DNA of 64,000 nucleotides from Piscicola geometra. Its lineage: Eukaryota; Annelida; Clitellata; Hirudinida; Piscicolidae. The position numbers and the translations under genes are program-made. The stretch spans positions 2,890,844 through 2,954,843 of the forward strand of contig OX030963.1 in assembly GCA_943735955.1 (NCBI GenBank). The letters run 5' to 3'. Positions 37,539 to 58,214 of the stretch are shown in pieces. The notes under the pieces were generated by a model. It ran no database searches. It had not been told where the DNA came from and saw nothing but the letters and a program-made list of their open reading frames with translations. The stretch's first letter is position 1, and each line of letters starts with the position of its first letter.

Positions 37539-39875
37539 TTATTTAAATGATTTGATGACAGGTCTGCCATTTAATTCTTGAGTCGGTCTAAAATTCGACG
37601 ATGGACACGCATCGCCACAGTTGAGTCTTCTAAAAGTTTTTAGCTGAAAAAAGGCACAAAAATTATGTTAAAAAACTATTTAAAACAGAATTTAAAGAAA
37701 AGAAAAAAATAATTAATATTCAAAAGAAGTATTTGACACCAGCTCACCAGTTTCGAAGTGACCTTCAAAGGAGTTTTGAAGACATTCCAAGAAACAGATT
37801 CAGAGCATGGGGGAGTGGTCAAACTTCCTTTGTATGAGAAGTATAAATCATCGCCAGGCAAGTGCTCGTATATAACGAAGTCTTGGTCAAAGCATGCTAC
37901 ATCTTTTGTGTCTGTCAATTGATTCTTACGTGACAGAAAACAGAACAGTGGGTTAACAAAGATTTACTATTTAAGCTTCTAAACTTTAAATTTTAAAATT
38001 TAGTTTTGTGGTAAAATATTTTTTTTCAAATTAAAGATAACAAAGAATCACCGTCTTTTGGCCCAATCGACTCTGTCGATTTTTCGAGGCATTGCACAAA
38101 CTGACTCGTTTCATTTTTCTTTGAAACCTGGTGTTAAAAGTGTAAAAAAATATTCGTTTAACAGTTAAGAAAGAGTAAAAAGTTTCGGAAGGGTTAAGCA
38201 AAAAAAATGGAACAAAATGTAAAATGCATTTGAATTCAATAATCATAATTATCTAATCTGAAATCTAATAAATGCATTCAATCGTTCAAAACCTTCAAGA
38301 AGATTCCAATGACAGCAAGTCCATCGGGCTGGGAAACTGCTTTTGTGAGGTCAGCATACTTGGTGTTGTAGTGCACCAGATGCATCTGTGAGAAGGTGCG
38401 TCTTATACACGGGTGCGCTTTATATGTGGTCATTACACGTTGAGATTTTAAAGTTAAATTGTTAAACTATCTTTTATTGAATTAGCCAACTAAATACTTT
38501 CGGGTCAGAACTGGCTGAATTTGCTTAAGACTGTTCACATAAATAAACGATTTTAATAAATAATTGAATTTTAATTTTAATTAATAGACAACTTCTCCGT
38601 CAAAAGCTTTTCCATTGAGTAGATGCTCAGATCCCTCGCCATCCTTGCTGCCCCAGTGAAAGTGGAAGCTATCCAGTTGGTATGTTTGTCCTTTCAGCCT
38701 GATGCTCAGAGTTATCGGGAAGTTTGCAAAGTTCACTGAAGGTTGATGTTTTATTATAATTATAGTTATAATTATATTTGAATGTTTGAAGCACTCAAAG
38801 CTGAGATCATTCAAAAACTAAAAGCTTTGTGTTCAACATTTTAAACTATTATTAAGTAATGCCTTATAATTAACTTTTTTTATAATAACAAAATAAAAAC
38901 TTTTCCAAAATTAGTTTTTTGTTTTCTTCATTTTTCATGATTGTAGAGTTTTTAAAGATGCATTTCACTCATTGCCAAGCATTTTTAAAGCAGTGAAAAA
39001 ATTATTTAAAAACATTTTTAATAAAAAATTAACCATATTATGTACAACAGCTCTCACCACTGTGTCCGTTGTTAGTAACTGTGGTGGTTTTCCCGGTCAC
39101 ATCACCAGCGTAATAAAGCAGTTGAGATTTTTCTTTCTTGCATACAGCATCAGCTTCCACAATGTTAATGGGAGATTGGGCTTTTCCACCGCATTCTGGG
39201 TAATTGTCTTTCCAATTTGCAGGCCCGTCTGTAGCAGAAATGATACTTGATAAGTTCAGATACGGTTTTTTATGAGCTTATATTTTTTGCGTTAAATTTT
39301 GGTTTGAATACATTTTTCAAATAAATAAAATGCAATTCATAAAACTGGAATATTTATTATAAAAAGAGTTGAAAATGTATAAATTATATCACACAAGAAG
39401 TATACATTTGAACGCGCAAGATTCAATTATCGATTGAAACATTAAGAACAATTTATTGATATAGGCGTGTTTTAAATTAATATTTCACACAAATTGTTTC
39501 GACTCACCATCTCCTTCGTAACTCCACGCTGAGAAAATATGAGGGTAAGATTGGAATAAAGATGACACAGAAAAGAAAAGTCATACAGTTTGAATAATTT
39601 TAAAATTTAAGTATATATTTTTATTGAGTAAAACTTAAATTTAACATTAATAAAGTTGTACTTAAAACCCGTGAAGTTTTAGCAAAAATTCTAGATATTT
39701 TTGAATAATGCTTACGAATATATGATATAAAAGCTCTTTTAAAAAATCGGAGAAAAATTAATAAAAGTCAAAGTGTATAAAAAATTCAAATCGCCAACTA
39801 TTCTTTCGACTAACCAGGGGGTTTCTTAATTTCAGAAAGACCTGTAAGCAGCCCTAGAAACATTAAAAACTTCAT
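37539..39875 (-). CDS. Secreted alpha-carbonic anhydrase 1
   Basis: Eight minus-strand exons join in phase: 39815-39875 (ATG), 39508-39528, 39058-39228, 38593-38735, 38293-38385, 38052-38127, 37748-37911, 37539-37643; 277 residues. The N-terminus is a signal peptide ([15 protein letters not shown]), then AWSYEGDG and a domain with SPINI, NNGH (proton-shuttle His64 position), FHFHWG (two Zn ligands), EMHLVHYN (third Zn ligand), [21 protein letters not shown] (Thr199 position) and C-terminal [13 protein letters not shown]. All catalytic positions are retained, so it should hydrate CO2. Cysteines at PECGG and PPCSE are placed as in the conserved disulfide of secreted forms. It is a tandem paralogue of the gene at 43162-45369 with the same intron positions. 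Confidence 0.95.
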
Positions 39876-39961
39876 TCTCTAGGCCTTTCAAAAACTCTTT
39901 CAAAAGTTTTCTTGATGAAAGATTTAACAAATAAAATTTCAGTTTTGATGATAAAATTTGA

Positions 39962-39972
39962 AATATATATAC
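39962..39972 (-). promoter_or_regulatory. TATA box of carbonic anhydrase 1
   Basis: AGTATATATATTT on the minus strand, about 90 bp upstream of the start codon. Confidence 0.4.
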
Positions 39973-40133
39973 TTTTCGTTCAGTCTATATTTAGTTGTAG
40001 AATTCAAAATAATTATATTTCTTCTTTGATTGCCAATAGTTAAATCTTTCTGAGTTTAATATAGGCTATGTATGTTTTCTATATAAAATAAATGAGTATT
40101 TTTCACTTTTTAAAATCATGAAAGGTTTAATGT

Positions 40134-40769
40134 TTAGTTAATACTTGTGAATACTTTTTCGATTTCACATTTCTTAGAACAACTACACGTTCGACACTGA
40201 GCCACTTGCCCCATTATCGATTTCTCATGATTTACAAAGCTTCTAGTTGTCTGGAAAACGTGATGCGTTAATAGAAATTAAATTTGAAAAGAGTGGGAAA
40301 AACATTATAGAATTCAATAATCGCTTACGACCAAAATGCAGGCAATAAAATTAATAGGTGTTCGCCATAATAATTCTGATAATATTTTACATAGGCGCAA
40401 ACAGCTATTATCATAACTATCGACTAACTGTTATAATTAACGCCTTGGTCAATCAACCATTCACTCCCCATGCCTCCTCGATAACAGTTATCAAACTACT
40501 ACCAATCCTACACACACCATCAGCCGCTTTCCCTGAAGGATCTTCACAGCTAAAAATGTTGCAGGTTACGTTTCACGACTCGACAAAGATGAAGTTATAG
40601 TGAATGGATGATATTAAAATTCTCCAGTTTCAGATATTGCAACTGGTAAAGTTGGTGGTGTGAGTTGGTCGTCAAGTTTGCTCCCAGAATGATACTCTTC
40701 TGCAGAAAATCAAAGTCTGGTTCTTTTTGCACGCAAGTGATGGCAAATTCTTTTGTATGAACTGAACAG
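40134..40769 (-). CDS. C-terminal exons of a small cysteine-rich protein, N-terminus not found
   Basis: Three minus-strand exons fit together in phase: 40644-40769, 40465-40549 and 40134-40250. Together they read about 109 residues with eight Cys, spaced TCVQ, HCED, GVCRIG, QCRTCSCSKKC, and end VFTSIN-stop. Each junction has AG and GT sites (TTAAG, ACCA|GTTGC, TTTTTAG, GGGA|GTGAA, TTTCCAG). The CxxCxC cluster suggests a disulfide-rich extracellular domain, loosely like von Willebrand C modules; I do not recognise a specific family. An upstream exon with a signal peptide is expected at higher coordinates but was not identified. It lies between two carbonic anhydrase genes on the same strand. 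Confidence 0.45.
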
Positions 40770-41669
40770 CTTAAAATCGTCAAACTCTTGTTTTGTGATT
40801 TTGAATTTCATTTAAAAATGCCTCATAAATAAATTTCTCTGGGTAGAGCGAGTTTTACTTATGTTATTCTAAAGCAAAATTGTTCAGCAGAGTTTACTTT
40901 AAAAAATATTTTTCTAAAAATATTTTCAGGCGTTTTAAAAAGACATTTGATGACGCTATTGAGAAAGAACGGAAAAACTACATATTTTAGAAGAAATACA
41001 GATTTTTTTGAATTATTAGTATTGAATAAGTGGAAAAAGTATTTCTTTAGACAATTAAGATAGTCTGAGGATGAGTAAAACGTTTAAATTACCATTTTTA
41101 TGCCATACAATATGATTTCATCTTAGGCAACTAAGCGTTTCATCTTGGGAACCCAATTGCTCAAGATGAAATTTTTGAGTGTTCACGTTTGAGGATAATA
41201 AACTAATATTTTTTTATTGTTTATTTCTTATGTTAATGTTAATATAGTTAGACAGAGTCAATATAATGGCTGGATACATTTTAATTTACGTATTGGTTAT
41301 GCAATTGAGCTATAAGGTCACGTGTAAAAATCGTTCAATCTTGTGCAACCTCCCCCTTCTATTGAGTATACAAATAATTTATACAGATTCCTATGCAGTA
41401 ATGTGTTTCCGTGTAATGAATTTTCTATTTGAATTTATTTAAATCTTTAAAAACTGTTAGAAACCTATAAAATATTCAGCTCTTAATGATTTTAACATCT
41501 GAAAGACTTTTAATACTATTTAACAAGGCGTTTAACGCAAGAAAATCCAAATAAATTTTGACTAGATTATTAACTTATCCTCAGCTAGATTTTTTATTTC
41601 AATTTAGTAGAACTTATGAAACTACTTTGTTGAAGCATTTCATAATATCTACTTCATCACCACCGGCGA

Positions 41670-41777
41670 ATGTCTTTAAAATCTGTCTTTTTGCTCTCCT
41701 TCATCACCTTCATAATCAGCATCTCCAAAGTAGACTCTTCTCAACAAGGCAACTCTTGCCATTCTATTCAAAAGTGA
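41670..41777 (+). CDS. Short frame with a signal peptide (possible secreted peptide or first exon)
   Basis: From ATG at 41,670 a 35-codon frame reads MSLKSVFLLSFITFIISISK then VDSSQQGNSCHSIQ and a stop. The start is a convincing secretion signal. A GTGAAA donor candidate overlaps the end, so it could be a first exon. I could not connect it in phase to downstream Cys-rich frames at about 42,131-42,215 (FICNCGTWLRRKTFTCK) and 42,711-42,830 (CTLNRSEPC then a hydrophobic tail). Confidence 0.25.
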   Translation: MSLKSVFLLSFITFIISISKVDSSQQGNSCHSIQK

Positions 41778-42130
41778 AAAAGCATATTAAAGAAGATTCT
41801 TGAAATTATATTTTTATTTTGAAAATGAATGGGTCAATAACATTTTATAACTTCGCCAAATACTATCCCATTCTTCTATATTTTTTCAAATGCAATGAAA
41901 GACAATTTAAACAGAGCTTTTAAAAAGACTAAAAATTAAATTGAAACAAGAATATTTCAATCAATAATTACTTTTCAGTTTGTTAGTTGCTTAATCTTTC
42001 TTTTTCAGTAACTCCATAGTTGTGAATGATCCACATTAACCTAGGATTTGAAAATAAGAGATAAATAACTTATGATATAAATAAAGTATTAGACAAATAA
42101 AGTACGATAAGCTTTCTTTGCATCCCTAGG

Positions 42131-42830
42131 CTTCATCTGCAACTGTGGTACTTGGCTACGCAGAAAGACATTTACTTGTAAGGCAGAATCTTACTGGAGT
42201 CAATGGATCAACGGTTAATAATAATTAGGAAGATGATGTAGAAAAAGATACCAATGATGATTGCCTTGTATTCTTTTTTTTATAATGCTGACCAAACATT
42301 TAATTTCTAAAGGGTCTTTTGAAAATGAATGAATTCAAATAAATGAATAAAATTGGAAATATCAAAAAGATTGTTCTCACATTTTCCCGAAACGTTCAAA
42401 AGAATTTACGTTTTTCAATATTCAAAGAAGTCATAACCTATGGTTTTTGGTAGAGTGAAGAGGTCAACAAAGCTTATAGAGGAAGGGGTTGTAGGAGCAT
42501 AAAAAAGGTCTAGTCAAAGTGGTGTGAAACGTTTTTGTCGATTGAAACCGATGAAAGTTATGAGTTACGCTATGTGCTCATATTGAGTGTTAGCAAAATT
42601 TTAATTTTTCTACCATAAAACTGTCCCAGTATTTTGGAGTTTTTGTGTTAATCGCTCAATCCCCAATGCAAAAAAAACAAAAATATTCGTTTTTATATAA
42701 GATCACGGAATACAGATGCACCTTAAACAGATCTGAACCTTGCTTAACGGCGTCAACGGACACACATAACTCTCCACTCTTCATTGCATTGCTGCTGTCT
42801 TCCCTTCACCTGCATTGCTCCGGTTGTTAA
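42131..42830 (+). other. Two unlinked coding-like Cys-rich fragments
   Basis: After CCCTAG at 42,129, one frame reads FICNCGTWLRRKTFTCKAES, with CxC followed nine residues later by Cys, slightly EGF-like. After ATACAG near 42,716, a frame reads CTLNRSEPCLTASTDTHN followed by SPLFIALLLSSLHLH and a stop, resembling a GPI tail. Splice phases do not match between them or to 41,670, so no gene model is offered. Confidence 0.2.
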
Positions 42831-43161
42831 GATAATCTAGAGCTGCAAAACATGATTTTGTACAGATTAAGTTTATAAAATATTTATTCTTTGTTTTTCC
42901 AGGTGTCATCAGCATTTTCCCGATAGTTTATATCTGATTTAATATAATACATGTCTAGTTTATTTTTTTGGTAATACACAGATGACAAACTTTTGCAAAA
43001 TTTAAACACAATTAAAGTTTAAATTTGGATGTCTCTTTGTAAGTGATTTTTGTTCAAAGTTAGTCAAAATACATACGTGCAAGCATTTAAACCATTCCAT
43101 TATAAAAGATATTAATTGAATTAAAAATTGATAAACTAAAAACCTAATCAAAATCAGTCAC

Positions 43162-45369
43162 TTATTTTGATTTATTAATGAAAATATTTAAGTTAAATGA
43201 CTTGAACAAGCTTCTGTAATTCCGCTCTTGAGGAGGTCTGTGATTATTAGCTAGACTCACATTTCCACTTTTCAGCTCTCTTAGCTTCATAATCTGTAAA
43301 GAAATGTTGAAAAGTAAAGTGAGAACTGTGTGAAATAGTATTACATATTGTAAGCATTGCATTCAAGCTTTAAAAAAGTAATTGACACCAACTCACTAGT
43401 TTCGAAGTGACCTTCAAAGGAGTTTTGAAAACATTCCAAGCAACGGATTCAGAGCATGGGGGAGTGGTCAAACTTCCTTTGTATGAGAAGTATAAACCAT
43501 TATTGGATAGCAGATGGTATGGGTTGAATTTACCGGCGAGACAGGTAACCTTTTTTGTGTCTGTCGAACCACAATAACTTATCTTGAAAATACTTTTCAA
43601 GTATTTATTTAAACTTTAAATTTATGAATTCAAGATTGTTTTCACAGTTAGTTTGTCTAAATAAAAAAATTACTTCACGTGATATCGGTTCAATCGACTT
43701 TAGGGAATCTTCAAGACATCGCACAAATCGACTTGCTTTCTTCTCTGAAATCTAGTAATGTAAGTTTTAAATGAAATACAATTCAATAATGGTTCATAAA
43801 GAGTGGAAAATTAAAAAAAGTGTTTGAGTAGATGCATGAAGAACAAAGATTTGAGAATAAATGGTATATTTTTTAATGTTTATTGAAAATGAATGCATTA
43901 AGTTTATTAAAACCTCCAAAAAGATTCCAATGACAGCAAGTCCATCGGGCTGGGAGACTGCTTCTGTGAGATCAGCATACTTGGTGTTGTAGTGCACCAG
44001 ATGCATCTGTGAGAAGGTGCGTCTTATATATGGGTGCGTCTTATACACGGGCATCACACGGGTTTGCGCATTAAGGTTGAGTTTTTTACCTTTAACTTTA
44101 CATGATTTTTGAATAAATCGGAAATTAAACAGCTTTCATTTAATATACGTACGTTAATACTCCATATTAAAAATATAGTTGTTAAAAATGAGTATTTACT
44201 TAAATTTTGAAACACCACCTCTCCGTCAAAAGCTTTTCCATTGAGTAGATGCTCAGATCCCTCGCCATCCTTGCTGCCCCAGTGGAAGTGGAAGCTATCC
44301 AGTTGGTATGTTTGTTCTCCCAGACTGAAACTCAGAGGCTTTGAGAAGTTTGCAAACTTTGCTCCAGGAATGAATTTAATTTAAATTGTTTAAAATTTTC
44401 AAAATAATTCGTTGAAAAAATAAAAGTCTTGTGTTTAAAAATTTAGAAATCATGTTTTAATTATTATCTAATAATACAAATGAATTAAAATATATATGAA
44501 ATTAGTACTTTTTTCATTTTTTGATGAAGTTGAATATTGTAGTTAAATTTATATATAAATTTGAAACTTCTTTTTGTCTTTATAAAACGGCAAAACTTTT
44601 ATTTTAAAAATGAATTATTATCAAGATATAAAAGACTCACCACTGTGTCCATTATTAGTAACAGTGGGGGTTTTTCTTGTAAGATAACCAGAGCGAAAAG
44701 CCAATGGATATTTTTCTTCCTTGTATGCAGCATCAGCTTCCACAATGTTAATGGGAGATTGGGCTTGCCCACCGCAGTCTTGGTAATTGTCTTTCCAGCT
44801 AGAAGGTCCGTCTGCAGCAGAAGAATAACAATTGTGAAGTAAAATTTTTTGGTCTTATATGAAGACGAGCAAAATTAAATTGATCGTTTTATTTTAACAA
44901 TTAAAAAATTAAACTGATAATTTTTGTTTCTCAAATCACAATGAAAAATTTTGAAATAAATCAATAAAAAGTCAGCCATTTATTTGACTGGTTAATTAAA
45001 TTTACTTTGAAACGCGAATTTTTTTTACATGAGTTTTCACCGATGACACACTGCCCTATCTATAGATTATAATGCTGAAGACCCCATATTGAAAAAATTA
45101 TTAATTAAAAGGTAAATATCGAAAAAATATTTTAAATAGAAATTAAGTTGACTTACTGTCTCCTTCTGTATAGCTCCATCCTGTGGAATCATGGAAGACG
45201 ATTGCATGGAAGGATATAAAAAACAAAGAAAAATCATAAACTTGAAAAACAAATTCATTAGATTTTTTTCTTATAAAATTGAAAACAGCAACCATTTTGA
45301 CTGACCATGGTCTGCCTCAACGATAGAAACAACTGCCAACAACACAATGATCAGGTCATTAAAAGTCAT
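43162..45369 (-). CDS. Secreted alpha-carbonic anhydrase 2
   Basis: Eight minus-strand exons: 45306-45369 (ATG), 45157-45180, 44641-44811, 44219-44361, 43914-44006, 43679-43751, 43397-43560, 43162-43293; 287 residues. A signal peptide ([19 protein letters not shown]) precedes [41 protein letters not shown] and [10 protein letters not shown], so Zn ligands, proton-shuttle His and catalytic Thr are all kept. Exons 4, 5 and 7 are nearly identical in nucleotide sequence to carbonic anhydrase 1, while exons 1, 6 and 8 differ much more. The C-terminus diverges: the usual NxRP motif reads [11 protein letters not shown], followed by a basic tail. A Cys present in paralogue 1 (AVCKK) is Tyr here (AAYKE). 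Confidence 0.94.
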
Positions 45370-46733
45370 TTTCTTTGGTTTAAAAAATATTTAAACAATT
45401 TTAATAATAATAATAAAGAATATAAGCAGAAGCAGAAGTTGGTGTGGTGAAGCAGGATGAATGCTTTTAAGGATTTGCTTAAAATTGTCGCTGTTGATCT
45501 CTTTGTATATTTATTTGTAAAAGCCTGCAATAAAATACCTTTTAAAACATTTAATTCTATAAAAAATAATCAATAAAACACAAACACAATAAAACTGAAA
45601 TACTAGATTTCTTTTTCAACTAAGAATACTTCCCTATTTCTGATCAATATATCAGTAGAAATCTCGATAACCAGCACACTACGACAAAAACCACTAGTTC
45701 AATATTGTCTGAATAGAACCCGCCATCCTTCAAAAACTTTACCTTTTAAAAACTATATGTGGAAAACCTGTTTCAATACCTTAGGTTGTTCACAAGTTTC
45801 AATTCAGGATTCAACGTTGAATAAAATAATGTTATAAATGACCGAAGGTTTTTCTTTTTAAGTTCAGTTCAACCCAAAAATCTGAATTTAAAGATTTATT
45901 TTATCTCAAATGATAAGTAAAAATTACTTTAAATTTTTTAAACTGATTATCAGAACGATTACACCAAACTTAGTACTTTCACAAATAGCTTTGTTGAAAA
46001 AACTGTTTATGAATTTTGAAAAACGCAAAACTATTTAAAACTGATTCAACCAGCTCATAGAAAACTATGATGGGGAAAAATATATTTCCTAAATGAATGT
46101 TAAGAAAAATCAATTAAATTTGAATCAATTTGCATCACCAACTAATATGAAAGTTAAATACTCACTACGTGATAAGCTCGGAATCAATGTGAGCAGTGCA
46201 AATTCAAGAATTCAAAGAAATACACTAGAAATAATGCATTTGCAGTTTTAATCCTAAAATTGTATTTTGCATTTGTTGAATAAAAGAAGCGTTGAGGGAA
46301 ATGCAAGCTCTTGTTCCAGAGTTTCGAGAAAAGAAGCTTAAAATTTGTAAGTTAGAATAGAAACGCAGAGTGAGTAACCATCAGTTGATGTTTTTGAAAA
46401 TTAAATAGAAAAGTTTACAAAAAGTTATGTTTTATATTTTCTTTCAAACATATTTGCCATAAAACGCTTAGTATTTCATTTATAAGCTTTTACATTATCT
46501 CTAAAAAAAATTTAACTTTATTAATTATTTCAAATTATTTTTCTCTCTTAAAATTTATTCAATCACATCTCCCATTTACTACACTATATCGATTTTTTCA
46601 TGATTTAACAGGCTCCTGAATACGCGTAGAAACGATATTAATTTTTCAACTGTTATTCGTTTAGTATAAGAGATTTAACCACTACAGGTCTTTAACCTCA
46701 ATAGTTGTTAAACTATTTTATTTTCAAATCAGT

Positions 46734-46788
46734 AGACATATATATATATATATGTCTACTGTATATATATATATATATATATTGAATT
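46734..46788. repeat. TA-rich perfect inverted repeat plus (TA)n
   Basis: AGTAGACATATA and TATATGTCTACT are perfect inverted arms joined through TA dinucleotides, followed directly by a second (TA)n run. The arms can extrude as a cruciform or hairpin of about 14 bp. Confidence 0.85.
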
Positions 46789-47574
46789 TCGAAAATTTCA
46801 GGACATAAATATTGATTTTTGGTTTGATTTTCTCTGAAGTAAAGCTGGCTAAGTACAAATTCATAAGAATTGTTGAATCCAAAGTGTTAAATTCTTAATA
46901 AGAAACGACGTTTACAATTTAAATTTTAAATTCATTTTCTGTGAAAAACCTTATTTTCCATTTCTTCAAAAATCATTAGTGTTTAATAATTCTTCTTTAC
47001 TTTCTAAACTGGATTGATGTCTCGTGATTTGTACATAAAAAGCATTTGGATTTATGATAAATTTTATCTAAAATATAAAGAACTAAGTACAAATGTCTTT
47101 TTATATTAAATATTTTAACGGGTACCCGGATACCCTATTTTATAAAAGAACATTGGAGTTTCTACACACGCATCCTACCACAATCTGTCATTTTGAAATG
47201 AACAATTGTCTCATTGATTCTCTCAAAGCTTCGCATTTCAGTTTTTAAGCTCACGTCAATTTTTTTGAATTAATTATTCTGATTAATGAGTTTTGAAAGC
47301 TTATACTTTATCTACCCAAACGTTTTGATTTATTACAGAATAGAAAATTTATATATTTTTTTCCGAATTCTAAATACTCTTTTTTTCAATAACACAATAT
47401 CTCTTCTTGAAGAATTTGTGCGGACTTATGACAAGTTTATTTTATTAACGAGTGCGTACTTTTTATTTAAATAAATGAAATCTTTTTCACAACTTAACAT
47501 GTAATATTTTATGATTTTAAAATTAATTAAAATAGAAGAAAGCTAAGAATGCGAGAATATACAATACAATGGCG

Positions 47575-47622
47575 AATATTATTAACGTGGCGTAAACCCG
47601 GACGAGCTTCAAGACCACTCAG
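47575..47622 (-). mobile_element. tRNA-derived SINE, copy C (3' fragment)
   Basis: Contains the diagnostic GTGGTCTTGAAGCTCGTCCG and GGTTTACGCCACG end of the family only. The tRNA-like half is absent, as expected for a 5'-truncated insertion. Confidence 0.6.
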
Positions 47623-47937
47623 AAGCTGTTGTACTATTTATAAATTCTGTTGATTCTTTTCATGCTTGAAAACAATTCTTCTTACCAGTCAGATCTAAGG
47701 AGATAAATTTAGATTATCCATAATTTATGTTCATGGGATCTAGTTTCTCTTGGCGACACCCATCTCTTTTCAATAAATTCTTCTTGATGTAACAAGGCAT
47801 CAGGAACGAGCCTTAATATTTATTTTTAATCGTCTAGTAAAAGGAACAAACTTGCCAACCGCCACTCAACATAAGTAGCATCGTAAAAACTTCCAGGATT
47901 AGAAGCAAGAAATGCCACACCAACAGCATTTTGATGG

Positions 47938-48602
<665 letters not shown>

Positions 48603-49146
48603 GTAAAACACCGGTGTCAAGTGCGTCGATGCTCTAATGGTGCAACTGAACTTTATGAAAAAGAAAGAATAAAAGACATCTTCATCGTCACTAAGCAGCC
48701 GCAACAGCAACAACAAGAAAGGAAAAAATTTAAACAATAGCAGCAACAAACACAGTAATAATAATAATCATTATTAATAAAATTAATTTTATTTATAAAA
48801 ATTTTATTTTTGATGATGCAGAGTCCATCAGAGTGAACTTTGATTAGATTAGATTAGATTAGATCAGAAATAGGCCTTTGATAGCCTAAAAATAGGAAGA
48901 ATAAAATACTATAATATACATTAAAAACTATTTAACGTTTTATATTTTGATTTTTTTTACTAGACTTCAAAATATATATTTTGGTCTTTGATTTAAATAA
49001 CAGCTTTTAATCGCTTTCACTTTTGACAGTATGTCTACTTTTAAATAATTTGCTTCATTTGGGTAGTTTATATTTCTGTATTTGAGTTTAATTTGTAAAT
49101 TCAAATAATTTTAATGTTTGAAGTTCAATGAAGTGAACAAAAATTA

Positions 49147-57286
<8,140 letters not shown>

Positions 57287-57405
57287 ACCTTTACCCCTTA
57301 ATAGATTATTAAAACATTTTTCTAAATCTATTTTTCACAACTTATTTAAACTTAATTATTAATAACTTCATAGAATTTCATTTTCTAATTTGTTTTAGTC
57401 TTGAA

Positions 57406-57411
57406 AATAAA
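57406..57411 (+). terminator. CRAMP1 polyadenylation signal
   Basis: AATAAA about 120 bp after the CRAMP1 stop codon, the first clean hexamer in the 3' UTR. Confidence 0.5.
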
Positions 57412-57542
57412 ATGTCTTGAATGTATCTGGGGGTGAGGAAGTGATTTATTTGAAGATAACTTTTTCGCTTGAATCTAGTGGTTCCTGAGATAATAAACTC
57501 GATTTTCTAAGAAATCAAATAAGTTCTTTCGAGAAAATAAAT

Positions 57543-57700
57543 GGGTGAACGGGTAGCTGAGTCGACAACGACTCTCGGATTGACCAATAATGAAAGGTTC
57601 AAGTGCAACCAATGCCCTAGTAACACTGAGACACAAATGAAAATATGCAGCTTAAGTGGCCTCGAAGCTCGTTCGGGTTATACGCCACTATAAAAATGCT
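57543..57700 (+). mobile_element. tRNA-derived SINE, copy E (near full length)
   Basis: Starts GAACGGGTAGCTGAGTCGAC (A box), has AAAGGTTCAAGTGCAACC (B box), the TATGCAGCTTAAGTGGCCTC body and CGGGTTATACGCCAC, then a short AAT-type tail. It lies between CRAMP1 and ATRX. Confidence 0.85.
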
Positions 57701-58214
57701 CGTCATTAATAAATTAGAAAAGCCTTTAGAATTTTTTTCAGCTTATTTGATAAATAATGCAATTGAATAATTACAAATTTAAAGATTTTAAAATAAACTG
57801 TCTTAAGTAAATTAAACAAAATTAAAGCCTTTATTAATTTATAATTTATGACTAGTCCATTCCTGGACCGGTCAGTGCATCTTTGTTTGAGCGAAATCGC
57901 TAATAAAGTAATTTAATTTTCTTGATCCTTCTGTGTTTGGACCTGTTAAACCATAAAGAATTCTCAAAGTATATATTTTTTTTAATTTTGAGGTTAGAAA
58001 GATTTTTTTGCATACTAATGCTCAACTTTAATTTTTATTTATGATCAGATTTTAGACGATAGAGTTTGTATTCCGATTTATTCCGCTTTGAGCATTCGCT
58101 TTGCAGAATTAATTTATGTTGAACAAGTTTTTATTTTAAACTAATTGATATTCAAGGATTATAAATATTAATCATCATATTCGGCACAGCTTCCATTCCT
58201 AGAACATCAACAAA
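57701..58214. other. CRAMP1-ATRX intergenic DNA
   Basis: About 500 bp of AT-rich sequence that should contain the ATRX promoter. No TATA box stands out. Confidence 0.4.

Larger units (their letters stand above)
45370..47910. other. AT-rich intergenic DNA
   Basis: No coding region recognised. It holds a possible TATA element for carbonic anhydrase 2 (TTATATTC, minus, about 45,417-45,424), the TA hairpin at 46,734-46,763 and a SINE fragment at 47,575-47,622. A 62-codon frame at 47,286 has no family signature. Confidence 0.45.

Noticed and set aside
41267..41443. Plus-strand frame beginning MAGYILIYVLVMQLSY
   Set aside because: The start resembles a signal peptide, but the rest has no recognisable domain and the region is AT-rich; chance cannot be excluded.
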